The position numbers and the translations under genes are program-made. The notes beneath the pieces were generated by a model. It was not told the origin of the DNA. It saw only the letters and a list, made by a program, of their open reading frames with translations, and made no database searches. A stretch of DNA of 64,000 nt, taken from Acidiphilium sp. Its GTDB lineage: Bacteria; Pseudomonadota; Alphaproteobacteria; Acetobacterales; Acetobacteraceae. The stretch is taken from contig JAQTXO010000001.1 of the NCBI GenBank assembly GCA_028688765.1, positions 20,163 through 84,162 on the forward strand. The letters are read 5' to 3'. Positions 48,896-56,990 of this stretch are shown here, one piece after another (position 1 is the stretch's first letter; every line of letters begins with the position of its first letter).

Positions 48896-49010
48896 AGAGG
48901 CGTTTCGCGCTCGGATTAAGTGAGACATTCGCGGTCGGCGGTCACAGGCTCGTTGAGACGCAAATCACAATCCGTGCGACGGACGCGAGATGTTCGGCGA
49001 CCGGCGCAGG
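48856..49010 (+). repeat. Left terminal inverted repeat, 155 bp
   Basis: It begins TGTAGCGGCTTGCAATGATG and is identical, base for base, to the reverse complement of 55561-55715. Inside it an imperfect repeat of about 20 bases occurs at 48921-48941 and 48987-49007 (GAGACATTCGCGGTCGG and GAGATGTTCGGCGACCGG), candidate transposase-binding sites. Confidence 0.95.
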
Positions 49011-49029
49011 GTCGCGGAATTGTGAATGG

Positions 49030-49950
49030 TCAAAGCGCTTCCTCGATGCCGATCACGTTGCTCGCATTTTCAGCGTTCTGGCCCATTTTGAGGCGCAACC
49101 AATGAACGAATGTATCCTTGCGCGGATCGCTTTCCAGTCTTGTCGGGGACAGGGCGACATATTTTGTCCCATCACCAATAAAACCATAGGGTGCCTTGAG
49201 GCGATCGAGGTGTAGATCGCGGGCGACCATGTGGATCGACGCCAACGCGAAGCCCTGATCAGCCTCCGCGGCTTGGATCGCCAGGTAATGGTGCTCGTAA
49301 GAGATATCGTGTTTTGCCTTCAAGGGTATGGAAGTGCGCTTCTTCCAATCGCGCCAGGCCTTTGGTCGTGTCGCTGCATGAAGGAGATCGGGTCTTCCGG
49401 TTACGAGCACATCCTGATTCAGGAACGCGGGCGAGGCGACCGGCCCCATCCTTTCCTCGGCGAGATCTGCAATGAAAAGGGAATGATCGATCAGAAAGTC
49501 GTTGCGCCGAATGGCGAGATCCACGTGATCGCGCGTGAAGTCGATCGGGCCTCCAGCCGCCATATAGCGGATATCCAGACCGGTTTCATGTTTCAGGTCG
49601 GATAAAGAGGGGATCAGCAGCTTCAAGCAAAGCGTCGGTTCACAGGACACGATGAGCGGCCTCGGCCCGGTATGCGCGCGAAAATCCTGGAATGTGCCGT
49701 GGATCTCGAGAAATATTTCGCTGAGTTTGGCGCTCAGCCACTTACCTCTCTCATTGAGGTGAACGCCTCGGTTTCGCCGCTCGAAAAGCGACTCCCCCAA
49801 CTCGGCTTCGAGGGCCTGAACCTGCTTGCTGACGGCACCGTGTGTGACGTTCAGCTCTTCAGCTGCACGCAGCAGGTTCTGATGTCGGGCCGCAACCTCG
49901 AACACGCGTAGGGTGCTGAGCTGCGGTAATCTGCGGGAAGGGACAGACAT
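49030..49950 (-). CDS. LysR-family regulator (GcvA-like) of the cargo operon
   Basis: The start is ATG 49950 (MSVPSRRLPQLSTLRVFEVA); the longer frame runs into the divergent gene. The 306-residue protein has an N-terminal winged HTH (AARHQNLLRAAEELNVTHGAVSKQVQALE, residues about 20-48) and a GcvA-type effector domain (GPRPLIVSCEPTLCLKLLIP, DHVDLAIRRND). It is divergent from the oxygenase gene with 125 bases between, the usual LysR arrangement, so it probably controls the oxygenase-exporter-phosphatase operon in response to an amino acid. Confidence 0.85.
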   Translation of the reverse strand: MSVPSRRLPQLSTLRVFEVAARHQNLLRAAEELNVTHGAVSKQVQALEAELGESLFERRNRGVHLNERGKWLSAKLSEIFLEIHGTFQDFRAHTGPRPLIVSCEPTLCLKLLIPSLSDLKHETGLDIRYMAAGGPIDFTRDHVDLAIRRNDFLIDHSLFIADLAEERMGPVASPAFLNQDVLVTGRPDLLHAATRPKAWRDWKKRTSIPLKAKHDISYEHHYLAIQAAEADQGFALASIHMVARDLHLDRLKAPYGFIGDGTKYVALSPTRLESDPRKDTFVHWLRLKMGQNAENASNVIGIEEAL

Positions 49951-50075
49951 AGATGACCTGTGAGATTTTCTCACAATTTTATGCGGAAAACTCTCGATTT
50001 TCAATGTTGACAGAGACTGCGATTTGACAGCAGCCCGGCCCCTCGAACGGAGGATGCGCCGGCCGAGGAAATACC

Positions 50076-50870
50076 ATGCTTGAAACAGCGGACGTACAAT
50101 CCGGTCTTCGCCGTCTATCGCAGCGTCGAGATGCGATCCATCACACACTTGCCGAGCGCGATTACGTGCTCGTCAGCGGTTACCAAATCATGGAGTTCAT
50201 TCTTCGTGAACCGGGCGTCAATCCCCTGACTATCGACGCATTCGCTCGGAGCTGGGACGGCCTGACGCCTGACGGTTTCATGGCAGACGGCGGCAAATAC
50301 CGGACCCGCCGACATGCCACGATGGTCGGTGATCGGACTGGAGGTGCGGTTCTGGCACAACCCCATCAGCCACATTTTCAGGCGCTCGCTCACAACACGC
50401 TCAACGGCGGTATCGAACGTCATTATGATCCGATCCATCCGGAGATCATCGACGGGCCCGTCATGACGGCACTGTTGCAGTTCGCGACCTCGGCCTTCGG
50501 GGCACTGGCTCCTTTTCATACCTGGCACATCGAGATCCACCAATTCCGCATCACCGCGGTCGAGGGTGGTGGGAAACCTACGCCGGAGGGGACGCACCAT
50601 GACGGCGTGAATTACGTCCTAATGACACTGCTCGATCGTCGCAACGTGTGGGGCGGACTGACATCGATCCACCGGAACGGTCACAAAATTGCGGAGTTCG
50701 CGCTAGAAAAGATGCTGGATACCGCGCTCGTGAACGATGAGCGGGTCGCGCACGGCGTCACCCCGATCGAGGCGGTGCATGCGGACAAGACTGGGTACCG
50801 CGACGTTCTAGTCATCACCTTCCGGCGCAAGTTGGCATCGCAGGATACCGAGCGCTCCGCCTTCTTATGA
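50076..50870 (+). CDS. 2OG-Fe(II) dioxygenase (2OG-Fe_Oxy_2 family), amino-acid hydroxylase candidate
   Basis: The 264-residue protein matches the family of L-isoleucine dioxygenase. It has GGKYRTRRHATMVGDRTG, LPQPHFQ-like spacing, FHTWHIEIHQFRI and the metal site PEGTHHDGVNYVLMTLLDRR (His-x-Asp near residues 173-175). NVWGGLTSIHRNGHK follows, then the distal His in RVAHGVTPIEA (about residue 225) and RDVLVITFRR with the 2OG-binding Arg. Such enzymes hydroxylate free amino acids using 2-oxoglutarate and O2. It overlaps the LysE gene by four bases, pointing to an export-coupled product. Substrate is unknown. Confidence 0.85.
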   Translation: MLETADVQSGLRRLSQRRDAIHHTLAERDYVLVSGYQIMEFILREPGVNPLTIDAFARSWDGLTPDGFMADGGKYRTRRHATMVGDRTGGAVLAQPHQPHFQALAHNTLNGGIERHYDPIHPEIIDGPVMTALLQFATSAFGALAPFHTWHIEIHQFRITAVEGGGKPTPEGTHHDGVNYVLMTLLDRRNVWGGLTSIHRNGHKIAEFALEKMLDTALVNDERVAHGVTPIEAVHADKTGYRDVLVITFRRKLASQDTERSAFL

Positions 50871-51511
50871 GTGGCACGACGGACCAACTCCCCCTTATTT
50901 TCGGGATCACCTTGCTCGCCGTCGTGAGTCCAGGTGCCGACTTCGCCATGATCTCGCGCAACAGCTTCCTGTATGGGCGGCGGGCCGGGATCATGGCGGC
51001 GGTCGGTATCGCCCTATCGTGCTGGTTCCATGTCTTCTATGCGATCTTTGCCTTGGCAGTCGTCCAGCGGCTGTTCCCGAATATACTGGATGTCATCAAG
51101 ATCGCCGGTGCCGGCTACCTGATCTATATCGGCGCGACGACGGCCTTGACGCAACCTAGGGGAGGGGGACCTGATGACGCCTCCGGCGGGCAGACCGACG
51201 CGCGGGCGATCAGGGCCGGCGTACTGACCAATGGGCTGAACCCGAAGACTGCCGTGTTCGTGATCAGCCTCTATACGCAGATCATTGGGCCCGGTCGATC
51301 GGTCGCGTTCCAGCTCAGCTGCGGGCTATTCATCTCGCTGTCACATCTGATCTGGTTTGTCGGCGTCGCATCGTTCCTCTCCCAACCCATGATCCGGCTG
51401 AAGGTTCTAGCCAATCAGCGCATGTTCAACGGGCTGATTGGCTCGGTTCTCGTCCTGCTGGGGGTCGCGCTGGTTCTGTTCGACGTGTCTCAAAGGAGCG
51501 CGATGCCATGA
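50867..51511 (+). CDS. LysE/RhtB-family amino-acid exporter
   Basis: The 214-residue protein has about six membrane segments and family hallmarks. LPLIFGITLLAVVSPGADFA and SRNSFLYGRRAGIMAAVGIA are the conserved PGP-like first loop and Gly-rich segment. AGAGYLIYIGATTA, then GVLTNGLNPKTAVFVISLYT follow. It exports amino acids or derivatives at the inner membrane. Overlaps on both sides (ATGA) couple it to the oxygenase and phosphatase, so it probably exports the hydroxylated product or a toxic analogue. Confidence 0.88.
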   Translation: MSGTTDQLPLIFGITLLAVVSPGADFAMISRNSFLYGRRAGIMAAVGIALSCWFHVFYAIFALAVVQRLFPNILDVIKIAGAGYLIYIGATTALTQPRGGGPDDASGGQTDARAIRAGVLTNGLNPKTAVFVISLYTQIIGPGRSVAFQLSCGLFISLSHLIWFVGVASFLSQPMIRLKVLANQRMFNGLIGSVLVLLGVALVLFDVSQRSAMP

Positions 51512-52212
51512 TGACGACGTCCAGAATATTCTGCGATCTGGAAGGTGTCCTGATCCCGGAGATGTGGCCGCATCTGGCGGAGATTTTCGATATCGAAGAG
51601 CTTTCGATAACGACCCGCGACATTCCTGATTACCGAGGACTTATGCGTAACCGACTACGTCTTCTCCGTGAAAACGGGGTCGGGATCGAAGGCATCTGTC
51701 GTGCGATTGCCGCGCTTAAGCCGTTCGAGGGTGCGATCGATTTTCTCGAGCGGGCAAGATCCTTTGGTCATGTCGTCATCGTCTCGGATTCATTCAGCCC
51801 GATGAACGTGTCCCTGCTAAAGATTTTGGGAGTTGGCGACATCCTTTGTCATCGGTTCATCATCGGCGAAGATGGTATGATCGCCGGTTGTGCCTATTGG
51901 AATGATCTGGCCGGAAAGCATCTATGCCTGACCCGCTACCCGGGTAGAGATAGGCCGACATTCGCCATCGGCGATGCCTTCAACGATCTGTCGATGATCA
52001 GGGCTGCGACATCAGGTGTCCTGTTCAACCCGTCGCCGGCAACATTAAAAGCGGCACCTGATCTCCAGGCAACCAGTAGCTACGACATCGTTGTCACGTT
52101 ACTGGAAGAGACATGCAGGCAGTCGAGTGGCCGCAAGGAAAACGAGCGGTTTTCTCGCGGTCGGGCGATGGGGGGCCAGGCAACCCGAAAACAACAAGAA
52201 AACCCGTTGTGA
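51508..52212 (+). CDS. ThrH-like HAD phosphatase (phosphoserine/phosphohomoserine type)
   Basis: The 234-residue protein matches ThrH. It has IFCDLEGVLIPEMWPHLAEI (HAD motif I, Asp about residue 10), TTRDIPDYRGLMRNRLRLL, then LKPFEGAIDFLERARSFG and VVIVSDSFSPMN (motif II). FAIGDAFNDLSMI is motif IV. ThrH has phosphoserine phosphatase and homoserine transferase activity. The last 30 or so residues (after LLEETCRQ) look non-native: this region carries a cluster of GAAAAC repeats and may be transposon backbone read in frame at the cargo boundary. Confidence 0.82.
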   Translation: MMTTSRIFCDLEGVLIPEMWPHLAEIFDIEELSITTRDIPDYRGLMRNRLRLLRENGVGIEGICRAIAALKPFEGAIDFLERARSFGHVVIVSDSFSPMNVSLLKILGVGDILCHRFIIGEDGMIAGCAYWNDLAGKHLCLTRYPGRDRPTFAIGDAFNDLSMIRAATSGVLFNPSPATLKAAPDLQATSSYDIVVTLLEETCRQSSGRKENERFSRGRAMGGQATRKQQENPL

Positions 52213-52216
52213 AAAC
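52138..52216. promoter_or_regulatory. Candidate resolution (res) site: five GAAAAC boxes
   Basis: GAAAAC occurs at 52138-52143, 52187-52192, 52198-52203 and 52211-52216, and its complement GTTTTC at 52149-52154, all in 79 bases just before the resolvase gene. Clustered, partly inverted short boxes beside a serine resolvase are typical of res sites. The assignment is by position and pattern only. Confidence 0.5.
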
Positions 52217-52264
52217 CAGCGCCATCTTGCACTATGCCAGTTGTCTTTTCTGGCGGGGTTCGCA

Positions 52265-52909
52265 TTGCTCATCGGCTATATCAGGGTATCCAAGTCGGAC
52301 GGCACGCAAACGCTGGAGCCGCAGCGTGACGCACTGTTCGCGGCCGGCATCGATCCGTCCCGCATCTATGAAGATATGGCGTCGGGTCGGCAGGATGCCC
52401 GACCAGGCCTCAGCGCCTGTCTGAAGGCGCTTCAGCCGGGCAACACGCTAGTCATCTGGAAGCTCGACCGGCTTGGTCGCGACCTGCGCCACTTGGTGAC
52501 AACCGCCGAATATCTCCGGTCATGCGGGATCGGGTTGAAGGTGCTTGCGGGTGCCGGCGCGCAGATCGATACGACCTCCGCCAATGGCCGTCTCGCTTTC
52601 GGAATCTTCGCGGCGTTCGCCGAGTTCGAGCGCGAGTTGATCGCCGAGCGCACCCATGCGGGACTTGCCGCAGCGCGAGCGCGTGGTCGCATGGGCGGTC
52701 GGCCGCGCAAGATGGACCGGGCGGCACTGATGATGGCGATGGCGGCGATGTCTGATCGCAATGCCGTCGCGGCCGATGTTGCCACGCGCCTCGGGATCAC
52801 GACCACTACGCTCTATGTCTACGTCAACGGCGACGGCAGCCCCAAAGCTCCGGGGCAGGCGTTGCTCGACGCTATCTCGACCCGACCACTCCACAGCCAG
52901 GCCGCGTAA
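52265..52909 (+). CDS. Serine recombinase (resolvase) of the transposon
   Basis: The conserved protein begins LLIGYIRVSKSDGTQTLEPQ. The TTG at 52265 is the best-placed start, because upstream codons (to 52091) fall in the preceding gene. Catalytic Ser is about residue 9 (YIRVS), with VIWKLDRLGRDLRHLV and GAQIDTTSANGRLAFGIFAA, then FERELIAERTHAGLAAARAR. A C-terminal HTH (ATRLGITTTTLYVYVNG) completes the Tn3/Tn552-type resolvase. It would resolve transposition cointegrates at the nearby GAAAAC boxes. The stop overlaps the transposase start. Confidence 0.88.
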   Translation: MLIGYIRVSKSDGTQTLEPQRDALFAAGIDPSRIYEDMASGRQDARPGLSACLKALQPGNTLVIWKLDRLGRDLRHLVTTAEYLRSCGIGLKVLAGAGAQIDTTSANGRLAFGIFAAFAEFERELIAERTHAGLAAARARGRMGGRPRKMDRAALMMAMAAMSDRNAVAADVATRLGITTTTLYVYVNGDGSPKAPGQALLDAISTRPLHSQAA

Positions 52910-54570
52910 TGAGCGCGGGCATCACGGTCCCCACCGAGGCGATCGTGATGCTCCGGCACCGTTTGGCGGCGCTTCCGTCAAGGCATCCAGAGCGGCAGCC
53001 GCTGATGGCGTCGACGGCCGAACTCTACGGCATCAGCCGAGCCACGCTCTACCGACTGTTGCGCGGCGAGCGGCGTCCGAAGGACGCACACCGCGTCGAT
53101 CGCGGCCTGTCGCGCGTCATGCCTGTCAGCGAAATCGAGTGGTGGTGCGAGATCGTCGCGGCGATGAAGAGCCGCACGACTAACCGGCAGGGCCGTCGCC
53201 TCTCGACCAGGCGCATCCTCGAGATCGTCACCGAACATGGCGTCGAGACTCCCGATCGTGGTCTGGTGAAGCTGCCGCCAGGAAGGTTGGCAGCTTCGAC
53301 GCTCAACCGGCACATGCGACAACTCGGGTACGACGCCGCGCGTATGACACGCGAGCCGGCTGCCGTGCGTTATCAGGCCGAACGCGCCAACATGCTCTGG
53401 CATTTCGACATGAGCCCGTCGGACCTCAAGCAGCTGAAGGCTCCGGCCTGGATCGATCCTGATCGTAATGGCGCACCGACGCTAATGCTGTTCTCGGTGG
53501 TCGATGACCGGTCGGGTGTCGTTTATCAGGAATATGCGCTGGTCTATGGCGAGGATGCCGAGTCCGCACTGCGGTTTCTGTTCCGCGCGATGGCACCGAA
53601 GGAGAATAATCCATTCGGAGGCATCCCGGAAAACATGCAGATCGATAACGGTTCGGCCGGCAAGTCGGCCGTGTTCAAGCGGGTCATGGAATGTCTCGGG
53701 ATTAACGTCTCCTCGCACATGCCCAAAGGCTCGGACGGACGGCGTACGACCGCCCGTGCCAAGGGCAAGGTCGAGCGTCCGTTCCGCACCGTCAAGGAAG
53801 CGCACGAGACGCTCTACCACTTCCACGAGCCAACAAGTGAGGAGGAAGCCAATCGCTGGCTATCTCGCTACATCGCCACCTACAACAACGGCGATCATCG
53901 CCGCGAGCCGCATTCCCGGATCGACGACTGGCTCGGCCATCTGCCTGACGACGGCATCCGCGGCATGTGCAGTTGGGAGCGCTACTGCGCTTTCGCACGT
54001 GAGCCGGAGCGCCGCACGGTCGGCATCGACTGCCGATTGACCGTGGCCGGCGTCACCTATGAGGTCACGCCCGAGGTCGCCGGCGAGACGGTCGTCGTTT
54101 GGTGGGGGCTGTTCGACCAGGAACTATGGGTCGAGCATGGTGAGGAGCGATACGGTCCATTCGATCCGGTCGGAGGGCCGGTGCCGCTTCATCGCTATCG
54201 CAAGCACCGCAAAAGCCGGCGGGAGGTCCGCGCGGATCGGGTCGATGTGCTGGCGACGAGGATCGGGATTCCTCGCTCGGTTCTGGCGGGTGACGACGAC
54301 ATCGTGGTAGTCGGGTGCAAGCCTGCCGATGGAAAAACACCGGTGTCGGCCCGGCTGTTCGCCGATCCTGATCCGTTCGCCGAGCTCACCTTTGCGACCC
54401 CGCTCAAAGCGCGTTTCGCTATTTCCGAAGAACTGCGGCTGCCACTGGGCGGACTCGGCGAGGAAGATCGCGCCTTCATCGATGCGCTGCTCGCGCGCAC
54501 GCTGTCCAGGCCCGAGGTCATGGATGAAATCCGCAGGCGGTTCCCGCCCGGTCATAGACGGAGCGGCTGA
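52909..54570 (+). CDS. DDE transposase (TniA/IstA-like, Rve core)
   Basis: The 553-residue protein has an N-terminal HTH (STAELYGISRATLYRLLRGE) and an Rve-type catalytic core. WHFDMSP (Asp 167), MQIDNGSAGKSAVF (Asp 246) and GKVERPFRTVKEAH (Glu 289) are the DDE triad, with 42 residues between the second Asp and the Glu. A Mu-type beta-barrel region follows (FGPVGGPV-like, VWWGLFDQELWVEHGEERYG). It partners with the AAA ATPase encoded directly downstream (TGATG overlap), as TniA-TniB and MuA-MuB do. Confidence 0.85.
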   Translation: MSAGITVPTEAIVMLRHRLAALPSRHPERQPLMASTAELYGISRATLYRLLRGERRPKDAHRVDRGLSRVMPVSEIEWWCEIVAAMKSRTTNRQGRRLSTRRILEIVTEHGVETPDRGLVKLPPGRLAASTLNRHMRQLGYDAARMTREPAAVRYQAERANMLWHFDMSPSDLKQLKAPAWIDPDRNGAPTLMLFSVVDDRSGVVYQEYALVYGEDAESALRFLFRAMAPKENNPFGGIPENMQIDNGSAGKSAVFKRVMECLGINVSSHMPKGSDGRRTTARAKGKVERPFRTVKEAHETLYHFHEPTSEEEANRWLSRYIATYNNGDHRREPHSRIDDWLGHLPDDGIRGMCSWERYCAFAREPERRTVGIDCRLTVAGVTYEVTPEVAGETVVVWWGLFDQELWVEHGEERYGPFDPVGGPVPLHRYRKHRKSRREVRADRVDVLATRIGIPRSVLAGDDDIVVVGCKPADGKTPVSARLFADPDPFAELTFATPLKARFAISEELRLPLGGLGEEDRAFIDALLARTLSRPEVMDEIRRRFPPGHRRSG

Positions 54571-55541
54571 TGCAGACCGAGGTGATGCGCTATTACGGCT
54601 TGGCCCGGCCTCCGGTCGACCTCGGGTTCTTCGAGACCGAGCATCATGCCCAGCTCACGCATGATCTGAAGACCGCGATCACAGGCGGGCGGCTCATCGC
54701 GCTCACCGCCACCATCGGCTCGGGCAAGACCGTGCTGACGCGGCGACTGCGCGAGGAACTGGAGCGCGAGGGGCGCGTGATCGTCTCCCGCGCGCTGAGC
54801 CTGGAGAAGGCCAAGATATCGGTGCCGCTGCTGGTTGCGGCTTTGTTCTATGACCTGTCGTCCGAGAAGACCGTCTCGATCCCCAGTCAGTCCGAGCGGC
54901 GCGAACGCGATTTGCAGGAGCTGTTCCGCAAGGCAAAACGCCCCGTCGCGCTGTTCGTCGACGATGCGCATGATCTCCACCCCAAGACGTTGACCGCACT
55001 CAAGCGCCTCGTCGAGCTTGTTACCGAGGGCGGCGGTCAACTGGCCGTGATCCTCGTCGGCCACCCGAAATTGCGCAACGATCTCAAGCGCCCGCTAATG
55101 GAAGAAATCGGGGACCGGACGACGGTGTTCGAGTTTGGCGGCCTGCGCGATCGACAGCGCGACTATATCGACTGGGCGCTGCGCACCGCGCTGTCGCCGG
55201 GGATCGAGCCTGATGCTGTGCTGACCGAAGACGGCGCGATCCTGCTCGCCGCCAAGCTCAAGACCCCACTCCAGATCGGCCGTCACATGGTGCGTGCATT
55301 CGAGGCGGGCTTCGAGGCAAGCGTGAAACCAATCGATGCCGCGACCATCGAGGGCGTGCTGTCACGTCAGATCGACGACCTCGAACCCCAGCTCACCCGA
55401 CACGGATACGATACGAAGAGCCTGGCCGACCAGTTCGACGCCAAGCCGGCGGAAATCCGCAAACTTCTCCGGGGCGGGCTCGATCCGGCCCGTGCCCGCG
55501 AACTCACCGACGACATGCGCGCGGCCGGATTGCCGCTCTGA
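54570..55541 (+). CDS. AAA ATPase (TniB/ExeA-like) transposition partner
   Basis: The 323-residue protein has the ExeA/TniB form: MRYYGLARPPVDLGFFET, Walker A LTATIGSGKTVLTRRL (about residues 46-61), Walker B VALFVDDAHDLHPKTL (about 126-141) and AVILVGHPKLR (sensor). A C-terminal helical region includes PLQIGRHMVRAFEAG and a small HTH-like tail (DTKSLADQFDAKPAEIRKLL). It likely selects target DNA and activates the transposase. It ends about 20 bases before the right terminal repeat. Confidence 0.83.
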   Translation: MQTEVMRYYGLARPPVDLGFFETEHHAQLTHDLKTAITGGRLIALTATIGSGKTVLTRRLREELEREGRVIVSRALSLEKAKISVPLLVAALFYDLSSEKTVSIPSQSERRERDLQELFRKAKRPVALFVDDAHDLHPKTLTALKRLVELVTEGGGQLAVILVGHPKLRNDLKRPLMEEIGDRTTVFEFGGLRDRQRDYIDWALRTALSPGIEPDAVLTEDGAILLAAKLKTPLQIGRHMVRAFEAGFEASVKPIDAATIEGVLSRQIDDLEPQLTRHGYDTKSLADQFDAKPAEIRKLLRGGLDPARARELTDDMRAAGLPL

Positions 55542-55560
55542 CCTGCCCTGATTCCGATAT

Positions 55561-55715
55561 CCTGCGCCGGTCGCCGAACATCTCGCGTCCGTCGCACGGA
55601 TTGTGATTTGCGTCTCAACGAGCCTGTGACCGCCGACCGCGAATGTCTCACTTAATCCGAGCGCGAAACGCCTCTTTATTGCGCGTCCAGACGATCATCA
55701 TTGCAAGCCGCTACA
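55561..55715 (-). repeat. Right terminal inverted repeat, 155 bp
   Basis: Exact reverse complement of 48856-49010, ending ...CCGCTACA at 55715. The flanking bases (CGTAA) do not match the left flank. Confidence 0.95.
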
Positions 55716-56150
55716 CGTAACGATCTCGGCCGCGTCTGCGAGATCGGCAGCGTGCACGTGACCGCCCTCTGCGCGCTCGAAACGTTTGCCCGCGCGCATC
55801 ACCTCGTTTCGGTGGTCCGGGGCAGGCTGCGCCCCGGTCTCGGCGCGATCGATCTTCTGCGCGCGAGCTTTCCTGGCGGCTCGATAACCGGCGCGCCCAA
55901 ACATCGGGCGATGCAAATCATCGATGAAATCGAAACCGCCCGGCGCGGCGCCTATTGCGGCACGCTCGCCTGGCTCGGCTTCGACGGCGGAATGGGCAGC
56001 GCGATCATCATCCGCACGATCGTCGCCACCAGCGAGACGCTGTTCGCCCAGGCGGGGGGCGCCATTGTCTGGGACAGCGATCCCGAAGCGGAATATGCGG
56101 AAATGCGACTGAAAGTGGACCCCTTGCTGGCGGCGCACGATGGAGTTTGA
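55716..56150 (+). pseudogene. pabB: 3' fragment of pabB (aminodeoxychorismate synthase component I)
   Basis: The frame open from the transposon end reads GRVCEIGSVHVTALCALETF, VRGRLRPGLGAIDLLRASFP, then GSITGAPKHRAMQIIDEIET and RRGAYCGTLAWLGFDGGM. These are signature motifs of the C-terminal half of chorismate-binding PabB/TrpE enzymes. The N-terminal part is absent to the left, where the transposon lies. PabB makes aminodeoxychorismate for folate synthesis. The fragment has no start of its own, although the ATG at 55914 or later could be used. Confidence 0.85.
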
Positions 56151-56943
56151 TGCGCCGGTCTGGCTGAACGGCGCGCTCGTGCCTGCGAACGCGGCGCGGA
56201 TTGATCCGGCCGATCGCGGTCTGCTGCTCGGCGACGGGCTGTTCGAGACGATCTGTGTTGCCGCGGGCGTGCCGTGCCATGCCGATCGGCATATCGCCCG
56301 GCTGGGCGCTGGCGCTGCTCTGCTGCGTCTCGTCGTGCCCGCCGAAGGCACCCTGTGCGATGCGCTCGATGCGGTCATTGCCGCGCACCAGATGGTCGAT
56401 GGCGTGCTGCGCCTGACGGTTACGCGCGGACCGGGACCGCGCGGCATCATGCCCAGCGGGGAACAGTGCCCGACTGTGATGGTGACGGCCGCGTCCCTGC
56501 CGCACGCTCAAGGTCCGATGCGGGTGGTGATCGCGCGCAGCATCGCCCGCGATGCGGCATCGCCGCTCTGTCGGATCAAATCGCTTAATTATCTCCCGAG
56601 TATCCTCGCTCGGATCGAGGCCGACGAGCGCGGTGCTGTGGATGCGATCCTGCTCAACCATGCGGGCATGGTGACGGAATCCAGTGCCGCCACGGTGTTT
56701 CTGTGCCGAAACGGCGTCTGGCTCACGCCATATGTCGCTGACGGGGCGCTGCCCGGCATTCGCCGCGCGGTGCTTCTCGAAGCCGGGCTCGTGCGCGAGG
56801 CGACCCTGGAGCCGGATTGGCTTTTCGAGGCGGACGCGCTCTGTCTTGGCAATGCGCTCGGCTTGCGCCCGGTCAGCCATGTCGATGGCCGGAAGATCAG
56901 GCAGTATGAAGCGGCAATCGCGGCCCTTGCTGGGCAGCGATAG
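56140..56943 (+). CDS. pabC: Aminodeoxychorismate lyase, PabC
   Basis: The 267-residue protein has PLP fold-type IV features: DRGLLLGDGLFETICV near the N-terminus, VLRLTVTRGPGPRG, the lysine region RIKSLNYLPSILARIEA (about residues 145-161; Schiff-base lysine within) and VTESSAATVFL. It converts aminodeoxychorismate to p-aminobenzoate and pyruvate. It overlaps the pabB remnant by 11 bases, the usual chromosomal pabB-pabC order. This places chromosomal-type DNA at the transposon's right flank. Expression would now depend on a promoter in or near the transposon end. Confidence 0.88.
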   Translation: MEFDAPVWLNGALVPANAARIDPADRGLLLGDGLFETICVAAGVPCHADRHIARLGAGAALLRLVVPAEGTLCDALDAVIAAHQMVDGVLRLTVTRGPGPRGIMPSGEQCPTVMVTAASLPHAQGPMRVVIARSIARDAASPLCRIKSLNYLPSILARIEADERGAVDAILLNHAGMVTESSAATVFLCRNGVWLTPYVADGALPGIRRAVLLEAGLVREATLEPDWLFEADALCLGNALGLRPVSHVDGRKIRQYEAAIAALAGQR

Positions 56944-56990
56944 GCTCGACCAGGGCAGACGACTGCGCGTCGCCTGCTTTCAATTTATGG

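Larger units (their letters stand above)
48856..55715. mobile_element. 6.86-kb transposon with 155-bp perfect TIRs, resolvase, DDE transposase, AAA ATPase and amino-acid cargo
   Basis: The element is bounded by identical 155-base inverted repeats starting TGTAG and ending CTACA, the TGT...ACA ends typical of Mu/Tn7/Tn552-type transposons. Inside, left to right: LysR regulator (minus), 2OG-Fe(II) oxygenase, LysE exporter, ThrH-like HAD phosphatase, then resolvase, DDE transposase and AAA ATPase, all plus strand. The five bases outside the left end (CTATT) and right end (CGTAA) differ, so there is no target duplication. Each flank truncates an unrelated gene. Confidence 0.88.
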
